A stretch of DNA of 6,101 bases from assembly GCA_028279265.1 (NCBI GenBank), contig JANQOC010000265.1, positions 1-6,101 of the forward strand, given 5' to 3'. The notes beneath the pieces are model-generated. The model ran no database searches, had not been told where the DNA came from, and saw only the letters and a list, made by a program, of their open reading frames with translations. Both the position numbers and the translations under genes were made by a program. This DNA comes from Hyphomicrobiales bacterium (GTDB lineage Bacteria > Pseudomonadota > Alphaproteobacteria > Rhizobiales > CAYWUX01). Of the stretch, positions 1 through 4,504 are shown piece by piece (the first letter of the stretch is position 1; every line of letters begins with the position of its first letter).

Positions 1-1495
1 TATCCAGCGGTCTTGCGGCTCTCTGCTGCAGGCAATAGCGACGGTTCCGGAGTTGTCGCAAAAAGCCGGTTCCATTGATTGCGAACCCGGACAGGCGAAC
101 GAGGCCGCGGGCCGGATCTTCGCGATAAACAACAACCTCAAGTCCTATGAAGCGCTTTGTGGCAAGCAGGCAGCTATTCCAAGTGAAATCGATGCGATTC
201 TCAACTTTGGACAAAAGTGTGTGCAGACGTCGGGGCTGGTGGGTGCGGACACCCAGAAATTCCGCCTGCAGCTTAATCGCATGGCTCTGAACCGGGATGA
301 CAAGGCCCACCGATTTGTCGTGACCTGGAATTCCTTTTCCGACGGCAACCAGCTGGCCTATTTGGCCCTGGCCATTGCCATTGCCATCGACGGTCTGGTG
401 TTCATGTCAGGCCTGTTCGGAGCCAATGCCATTGTCTCCCCTCTGGCTGACAGCCCGCGGGCGCGTAATCGCCCGATTTCCCAGCTTGAGGAAATCGTCG
501 ATAATGCTCTGCTGCCCAATCGTGCTTACACTGCCGAACTCGTGCTCAACGTTATGCAGCCCATACTGGACGACGATGATTCAGGCTATGTGGCGCGGGT
601 GGATCTCAATAGACTTGCCGTTGACCAGCATCTGACAATCAGGAAGGTGCTCACCGCAGGAGCTGTCCTGGGGCTCATCAAGCAGGATGAAAATGCCTCC
701 CATCAATATCTCGTCAGGCCGGAACTCTTTGAGTATCTGTCTATGGTCAATGCCCGGGAAGCCAAACTCGGCAATAAGGAAGATGCAACACCGCAATATC
801 AGCGCGCTCCGGCTGAACAGATTGCAAGCCAGAATTCCGAGCAGGACCAACCTCTCAAGCTGCAGACGACGCGAACGGAACTGAAGAAAATTGCCAAGCC
901 TCATCAGGTGATGGCCTTGACTTACAGCCAACCCACGTCAACCAATCCGGAAAAAACAAACGATGAAATCCTTCAATCCTATCTGCATGCTCTGGATTTG
1001 AAGCACTCGACCCTTATGAACATAGAAGATCTCAACCTGGGTGAAAACCAGGAAGAGTGGCAATACCGGTTGGACGGGATCCGGGAACAAGGTGGCCGGA
1101 TTTCCTATGACGTCCAGAATATCAGATCTTCGATTGAAGAGAGCCTCCAACAAACGACTGCCCGGTTGATGGCGCAAAATCAAAATGACGAAGCCTATTC
1201 CGCCATGGTTCAGGAGCATTCAGAAACATTCAAAAAGTGGTTGCCAGGCATTGTCATATTTAAGGCGTATGAGAAATCCAAACGCCGCGCCGAACAGGCA
1301 CTGACGGTGTTCAGGCAGCTTGATGATCTTGTGCAGGATGCCGATGATGATCTGAGGCGGGACATCGAACGCCTGGTAAATGAGCTCGGCGAGGCTGAGC
1401 AGGAAAAGATCGATGGTTGGCAGGATCTGGAAAGTTTGAGCTCGGAGCTGGAAAACAAGCTCAGCCAACTCAGTCGAAATCAGGTTTTGAATTGA
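1..1495 (+). CDS. C-terminal part of an unrecognised single-pass membrane protein with coiled-coil tail (5' partial)
   Basis: The frame is open from the first bases (first full codon at 2) to the TGA at 1493-1495, giving 497 residues. No convincing start is present; a TTG at 53 is not needed because the frame continues upstream of it. Counting from nt 2, four cysteines (residues 5, 27, 53, 73) precede one hydrophobic helix at about 118-141 (an Ala-Ile-rich stretch, then DGLVFMSGLFGA). There is no cysteine after it. A basic RARNR cluster follows the helix, so by the positive-inside rule the cysteine part is likely periplasmic and the rest cytoplasmic. Residues about 168-249 read like a winged helix (helix, LTIRKVLTAGAVLGLI, then a short wing). 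After a polar Gln-rich linker, residues about 340-494 are highly charged and helical, with heptad-like stretches near the end. I do not recognise the family. The coding call is strong; topology and domains are inferred by eye. Confidence 0.85.
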   Translation, partial: IQRSCGSLLQAIATVPELSQKAGSIDCEPGQANEAAGRIFAINNNLKSYEALCGKQAAIPSEIDAILNFGQKCVQTSGLVGADTQKFRLQLNRMALNRDDKAHRFVVTWNSFSDGNQLAYLALAIAIAIDGLVFMSGLFGANAIVSPLADSPRARNRPISQLEEIVDNALLPNRAYTAELVLNVMQPILDDDDSGYVARVDLNRLAVDQHLTIRKVLTAGAVLGLIKQDENASHQYLVRPELFEYLSMVNAREAKLGNKEDATPQYQRAPAEQIASQNSEQDQPLKLQTTRTELKKIAKPHQVMALTYSQPTSTNPEKTNDEILQSYLHALDLKHSTLMNIEDLNLGENQEEWQYRLDGIREQGGRISYDVQNIRSSIEESLQQTTARLMAQNQNDEAYSAMVQEHSETFKKWLPGIVIFKAYEKSKRRAEQALTVFRQLDDLVQDADDDLRRDIERLVNELGEAEQEKIDGWQDLESLSSELENKLSQLSRNQVLN

Positions 1496-1518
1496 GAGCT
1501 ATAGTTTCTGGTTCAAAA
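1485..1518. repeat. 7-bp inverted repeat across the two convergent stop codons
   Basis: TTTTGAA at 1485-1491 and TTCAAAA at 1512-1518 are exact reverse complements separated by 20 nt. The pair spans the TGA of the + strand gene and the TAG of the - strand gene. It is AT-rich, has a long loop and no following T-tract, so it is at best a weak candidate for a shared transcription end. Confidence 0.3.
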
Positions 1519-1930
1519 GCAGTTGCGCGTCTTCTGAAATATTAAGCTGAATCTCTTCCGGTGTGCACGCACGCGCCGCGTACATGTGCTTAAGTGCCGA
1601 TGCTTCGGCATAATGATGCCGGGCAAGCTTGAGGTTCAGGCTGTCTTTTTCCGAAGCGTTAAGAGATTGTTTGATGGAATGAAGCAATGTGTGGGGCGAA
1701 TTTTTGCCATTTTGCATCTCAATTTCTGAATACCAATTGGTACGATTGACATGGACCAATGCCTGCTCCGCCAGTCGGTGGCAGCCAAGTTCAGAATTCG
1801 CTCTTACTAGTGTGTTTGAATTGTCGGCTTCATTCGATTGTTTTGCCGACATAATATTTGAATAAGTGTTTGTACAGCCAACTTGTAATAAAGTTATGCC
1901 GATCAGAAATGAGATCCTTGAAAGTCGCAT
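1499..1930 (-). CDS. Small secreted protein, probable lipoprotein, function unknown
   Basis: It encodes 143 residues from the ATG at 1930 to a TAG at 1499-1501. This start is preferred over a GTG 24 nt further upstream because GGGAG lies 8 nt before the ATG, and the GTG would sit next to the predicted -10 element with no ribosome binding site. The N-terminus has two arginines, a hydrophobic core (ISFLIGITLLQVG) and Cys19. This fits a type II lipoprotein signal, but position -3 of the lipobox is Gln where Leu is usual, so lipidation is likely, not certain. The mature part is polar: a Ser/Asn-rich linker to about residue 45, then mostly predicted helix, with two more cysteines (50 and 122) that could form a disulfide. 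No enzyme motif is visible and I do not recognise the family. It ends 3 nt from the stop of the membrane-protein gene on the other strand, so the two are not co-transcribed. Confidence 0.75.
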   Translation of the reverse strand: MRLSRISFLIGITLLQVGCTNTYSNIMSAKQSNEADNSNTLVRANSELGCHRLAEQALVHVNRTNWYSEIEMQNGKNSPHTLLHSIKQSLNASEKDSLNLKLARHHYAEASALKHMYAARACTPEEIQLNISEDAQLLLNQKL

Positions 1931-1938
1931 GCCCCCTG

Positions 1939-1943
1939 CTCCC
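1939..1943 (-). promoter_or_regulatory. Ribosome binding site of the lipoprotein-like gene
   Basis: Read on the - strand the sequence is GGGAG followed by 8 nt and then ATG. It decides the start at 1930 over the upstream GTG at 1954. Confidence 0.55.
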
Positions 1944-1958
1944 AAACGAATCACTATT

Positions 1959-1986
1959 AATCTACGTTTGTGAGCGAAAATTTCAA
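1959..1986 (-). promoter_or_regulatory. Sigma70-like promoter for the lipoprotein-like gene
   Basis: On the - strand, TTGAAA (1986-1981, 5 of 6 to the -35 consensus) is followed after 16 nt by TAGATT (1964-1959, 4 of 6 to the -10 consensus). Transcription would start near 1951, leaving a leader of about 20 nt that contains the GGGAG site. The position fits the chosen start well, but such matches are common in AT-rich intergenic DNA. Confidence 0.4.
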
Positions 1987-1998
1987 GCGCATTCTGTG

Positions 1999-2090
1999 AA
2001 TAGGTGATTAAGTCCGATCAGGGCCAGTCTTAGCCAGAGCAAGTTTCAGCCAGAGCCAGACCTGGGTGATGCAAATCCCAATCATCTATT
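1999..2090. repeat. 11-bp imperfect inverted repeat enclosing 70 nt
   Basis: AATAGGTGATT at 1999-2009 can pair with AATCATCTATT at 2080-2090 over all 11 positions, ten Watson-Crick pairs and one G-U. Inside, CCAG plus TCT (2024-2030) can pair with AGA-C-CTGG (2058-2065) with one bulged C, so a two-stem fold is possible. It could be a small repeat element, a structured RNA or a chance match; no copy elsewhere in the window supports it. Confidence 0.4.
2023..2059. repeat. Four GCCAG copies, including a 9-bp direct repeat
   Basis: GCCAG occurs at 2023-2027, 2033-2037, 2049-2053 and 2055-2059. The second and third copies are part of a longer exact repeat, AGCCAGAGC, at 2032-2040 and 2048-2056, 16 nt apart. 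They could be repeated protein-binding sites or slippage remnants. Confidence 0.45.
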
Positions 2091-2158
2091 GAACCCAGCC
2101 CTTTGAATTTCGACAGAGGCAATCCCCAGGAATTTGTATTTCTGATTTGAGCTTCATT

Positions 2159-2174
2159 GGCATAAATTTTTGCC
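2159..2174. other. 16-bp AT-centred near-palindrome, operator-like
   Basis: GGCATAAATTTTTGCC is symmetric over 16 bp except for one central T-T mismatch pair. Its GC-flanked, AT-rich core resembles the shape of a dimeric regulator site. It lies about 145 nt before the acetyltransferase start. No regulator gene is in view, so this is only a candidate. Confidence 0.3.
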
Positions 2175-2218
2175 GTCGGTTACCCCTGGCAGGCGCGACT
2201 GCAGCGACGAATTCCTGC

Positions 2219-2248
2219 TTGTGACATGCAGCTTGTTCCGCGTATGTT
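2219..2248 (+). promoter_or_regulatory. Weak promoter-like element upstream of the acetyltransferase-ligase genes
   Basis: TTGTGA (2219-2224) and TATGTT (2243-2248) each match the sigma70 boxes at 4 of 6 positions with an 18-nt spacer. This is the best pair I found in the 100 nt before the acetyltransferase gene, but the match is poor and unproven. Confidence 0.2.
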
Positions 2249-2268
2249 TTTGGTTCATCAAACCAAAA
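2248..2268. repeat. 8-bp perfect hairpin with 5-nt loop
   Basis: TTTTGGTT (2248-2255) and AACCAAAA (2261-2268) are exact reverse complements around the loop CATCA. No T-tract follows on either strand, so it is not a typical intrinsic terminator. It sits in the probable 5' leader of the acetyltransferase transcript or just downstream of its promoter, where it could be an operator or leader structure. Confidence 0.4.
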
Positions 2269-2304
2269 CCAAGGCGTCCGGAATTCTTCGGATTTCGGAA
2301 AATG

Positions 2305-2310
2305 AAGGAA
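2305..2310 (+). promoter_or_regulatory. Ribosome binding site of the acetyltransferase gene
   Basis: AAGGAA lies 10 nt before the ATG at 2321. An in-frame TGA at 2303-2305 excludes any further upstream start. Confidence 0.6.
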
Positions 2311-2320
2311 AGATATCGGC

Positions 2321-2770
2321 ATGTCACTAACTGTCCGTGAGCTGCGCCAGGAAGACTATCTCGATTGGGAAAATTTGTGGCAAGGATATCTGAGTTTTTA
2401 CCGGGTCACCTTGGCCGAGGATGTTACGCGGGAAACATGGAATCGACTCCATGATGACGCTTTTGACATTCATGGACTTGGCGCAGCGGACGAAAACGAC
2501 AAAATCTTAGGCATCGTGCATTTTCTTTACCACCCGGTTACCTGGTCAATCGCGCCGCGATGTTATCTTGAAGATCTGTATGTCAGCGAGGACGCACGAG
2601 GCCAGGGTGCAGGTCGGACCTTGGTGGAAGCTGTTTACAGCGCGGCCCGGGAACGCCAGGCAGATCAAGTTTACTGGTTGACAGAAACTGAAAATTTGCA
2701 GGCGCGAGAGCTTTATGATCGTATTGGGGAGCTCACTTCATTCATCAAGTACAAGGGACGTAGCGAGTGA
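2321..2770 (+). CDS. GNAT-family N-acetyltransferase
   Basis: This 149-residue, single-domain enzyme has the usual length for the family and would transfer an acetyl group from acetyl-CoA to an amine in the cytoplasm. The start is fixed by an in-frame stop just upstream and by a good ribosome binding site. Residues 4-10 form the first strand (TVRELRQ). Strand beta-4 (YLEDLYV, 82-88) leads into the acetyl-CoA pyrophosphate-binding loop RGQGAG (93-98), matching the R/Q-x-x-G-x-G/A rule. The C-terminal part, with N125, then ARELYDRIG including Tyr132, is the usual family end and supplies the likely general-acid tyrosine. The pattern WLTETEN...ARELYDRIG recalls HPA2-like acetyltransferases, many of which act on polyamines or other small amines; the substrate cannot be read here. 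It lies 49 nt before the first acyl-CoA ligase on the same strand, so the genes are probably co-transcribed. Regulation of the ligases by lysine acetylation is a possible role, not shown. Confidence 0.9.
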   Translation: MSLTVRELRQEDYLDWENLWQGYLSFYRVTLAEDVTRETWNRLHDDAFDIHGLGAADENDKILGIVHFLYHPVTWSIAPRCYLEDLYVSEDARGQGAGRTLVEAVYSAARERQADQVYWLTETENLQARELYDRIGELTSFIKYKGRSE

Positions 2771-2774
2771 ATGG

Positions 2775-2790
2775 GAGTGGTGTTACACTC
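2775..2790. other. Small dyad between the acetyltransferase and ligase genes
   Basis: GAGTG (2775-2779) and CACTC (2786-2790) can pair around a 6-nt loop; the overlapping GTGTTACAC (2780-2788) is itself symmetric. It lies in the 49-nt gap just before the first ligase. It is too short to be a terminator; it could be an operator or a weak RNA processing point. Confidence 0.25.
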
Positions 2791-2819
2791 GATTATAGGA
2801 TCGAAGACAGAAAAATATA

Positions 2820-4466
2820 ATGGCGCGTGATCATTCAAATATTTATGAACAGGGACTGGACAGGCGTGAAGCCAACTATCAACCTCTGACGCCACTCGAT
2901 TTTCTCAAACGCGCTGCCGATATATATCCAAATAAAACGGCGATTATTCACGGTGCGAATAGTTGGACCTATCAGCAGTTCTACCAGAGATGCTGCCGCA
3001 TGGCAGGAGCCCTTGCTAAAAACGGTATTGGTTTGGGGCACACGGTTGCCGTTATCGCGCCTAATACCCCGATTCTGCTGGAATCTCATTTTTCTGTCCC
3101 CATGGCTGGCGCCGTACTCAACGCCATCAACACGCGTCTGGATTTCCGCACAATCAGGCGCTTGCTCGAACATGGCGAAGCACGCCTGCTGATCTGCGAT
3201 TATGAATATCTGGCGCTGGCGAAAGAAGCCTTGTCGACCCTCTCGAATCCGCCCCCTCTCATCGTTGCTGGGGACGAGGCGCCGTACGAACCGGGACCAG
3301 GACAGGAAACGGACTACGAATCTTATCTGGAAAACGGCCATCCTGATTTCGAATGGCAACGTCCCAATGATGAGTGGCAGGCACTGGCACTCAATTATAC
3401 GTCTGGAACTACCGGAAATCCGAAAGGGGTGGTCTATCATCATCGCGGTGCCTTCCTGAACGCCATGGGGAATGCCATGATGTTCGGCCTTGATAATCAA
3501 TCGACCTATCTCTGGACACTGCCCATGTTCCACTGCAATGGCTGGTCTTATCCGTGGGCCGTTACAGCGGTCGGGGCAACGCATGTGTGCATGCGATCGA
3601 CCGATCCGGAGGAGATATTCCGACTGATAGACCGTCACCGGGTCACGCATCTGTGCGGTGCCCCTATTATCCTGAATATGTTGATTCATGCGGACGAAAA
3701 CAAAAAGATCAAGTTCACACATCGGGTTGAAATTGCAACCGGAGGAGCGTCTCCTCCAAGTTCCGTTATTGCCGGTATGGAGGAAATGGGCTTTCGGGTG
3801 ACCCATCTCTACGGACTGACCGAGTCCTATGGCCCGGCCACGATTTGCGCCTGGCAGACGGATTGGGACCAATTGGACACGGAGGCTAAAGCCCGCAAGA
3901 TTGCCCGGCAAGGCGTGCGGAATATTACCCTGGCGGAGCAGGAAGTCCTTGACCCGGAAACGCTCCAGGCCGTGCCCCATGACGGCGAGTCTCTGGGCGA
4001 AGTCGTCCTGAAGGGCAACACATTGATGAAAGGATATCTGAAGAACGGGCAGGCAAGCGATGAAGCTTTTGCGGATAATTGGTTCCACACCGGTGATCTG
4101 GCCGTGGTGCATGAAGATGGCTACATCGAGATCAAGGATCGCTCCAAAGATATTATTATCTCCGGCGGTGAAAACATATCAAGCCTGGAAATCGAAGAAG
4201 TCCTGTATCGTCATCCCGATGTTATGGAGGCTGCCGTTGTCGCCAAGCCCGATGCGAAATGGGGCGAAACCCCGTGTGCGTTTGTCATGCCCAGGCCGGG
4301 TGCGGCCGATCTGGACGCGGCGAACCTGCAATCCTGGTGCCACGACAATCTCGCGCGGTTCAAATGTCCAAAAGTTTTCATCTTTGGCGAATTGCCCAAG
4401 ACGTCGACGGGAAAAGTGCAAAAATATGTCCTGCGTGAGCGTGCCCGGGAAATGGGAGACCAGTGA
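2820..4466 (+). CDS. AMP-forming acyl-CoA ligase (fatty-acyl-CoA synthetase-like)
   Basis: A complete 548-residue member of the adenylate-forming ANL superfamily. Such enzymes activate a carboxylic acid with ATP to an acyl-AMP and then form the CoA thioester. An in-frame TAG at 2796-2798 makes the ATG at 2820 the first start; the ribosome binding site is weak (GAAG about 13 nt away). Visible motifs in order: phosphate loop TSGTTGNPKG (194-203), substrate-side segment with MFHCNGWSYPW, YGLTE (331-335), WFHTGD with the ribose-binding Asp426, hinge DRSKD from 440 with Arg441, SGGENIS, and PKTSTGK with the catalytic Lys532. All key residues are present. The N-terminus (YEQGLDRREANYQPLTPLDFLKRAA) and the GGENI motif resemble fatty-acyl-CoA synthetase / plant acyl-activating-enzyme-like proteins common in alphaproteobacteria. 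Chain length of the acid is not readable. It is followed after 38 nt by a second ligase of a different subfamily. Family confidence is high, substrate low. Confidence 0.95.
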   Translation: MARDHSNIYEQGLDRREANYQPLTPLDFLKRAADIYPNKTAIIHGANSWTYQQFYQRCCRMAGALAKNGIGLGHTVAVIAPNTPILLESHFSVPMAGAVLNAINTRLDFRTIRRLLEHGEARLLICDYEYLALAKEALSTLSNPPPLIVAGDEAPYEPGPGQETDYESYLENGHPDFEWQRPNDEWQALALNYTSGTTGNPKGVVYHHRGAFLNAMGNAMMFGLDNQSTYLWTLPMFHCNGWSYPWAVTAVGATHVCMRSTDPEEIFRLIDRHRVTHLCGAPIILNMLIHADENKKIKFTHRVEIATGGASPPSSVIAGMEEMGFRVTHLYGLTESYGPATICAWQTDWDQLDTEAKARKIARQGVRNITLAEQEVLDPETLQAVPHDGESLGEVVLKGNTLMKGYLKNGQASDEAFADNWFHTGDLAVVHEDGYIEIKDRSKDIIISGGENISSLEIEEVLYRHPDVMEAAVVAKPDAKWGETPCAFVMPRPGAADLDAANLQSWCHDNLARFKCPKVFIFGELPKTSTGKVQKYVLRERAREMGDQ

Positions 4467-4504
4467 CTTCAACCGAGAGAATCCTAAGAAGAGTTCAGCT
4501 GTAA

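Larger units (their letters stand above)
1931..2320. other. Divergent intergenic region of about 390 nt
   Basis: This stretch lies between the starts of the - strand lipoprotein-like gene and the + strand acetyltransferase gene. I see no convincing protein gene. It contains a promoter-like element for each side, the ribosome binding sites, a cluster of GCCAG copies inside an imperfect inverted repeat, an AT-rich near-palindrome, and an 8-bp hairpin. A 78-codon frame on the - strand (2322-2086) was judged noncoding. Confidence 0.6.

Noticed and set aside
53..55. TTG at 53 as the true start of the first gene
   Set aside because: The frame stays open back to the window edge with protein-like residues, including a cysteine that fits the pattern of the others, and no ribosome binding site precedes the TTG.
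1445..1462. GAGCT/AGCTC hairpin as terminator of the membrane-protein gene
   Set aside because: Only 5 bp, inside the coding region, and with no T-tract after it.
1952..1954. GTG at 1954 as the start of the - strand lipoprotein-like gene
   Set aside because: It lies beside the predicted -10 element, has no ribosome binding site, and would add eight residues before an already normal signal peptide that starts at the ATG at 1930.
2086..2322. 78-codon frame on the - strand in the intergenic region
   Set aside because: No ribosome binding site before its ATG, it overlaps the start of the acetyltransferase gene head-on, its product has no recognisable feature, and the region carries several palindromes typical of noncoding DNA. 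A decayed gene cannot be fully excluded.
2793..2821. TATAAT at 2816-2821 as a -10 box before the first ligase
   Set aside because: It overlaps the start codon, so transcripts would begin inside the gene, and the sequence 17 nt upstream (TTATAG) is a poor -35 match.
2835..4112. Long 425-codon frame antisense to the first ligase
   Set aside because: It lies wholly opposite a clear, motif-complete acyl-CoA ligase; its length follows from the codon pattern of that gene, and the product shows no domain logic.
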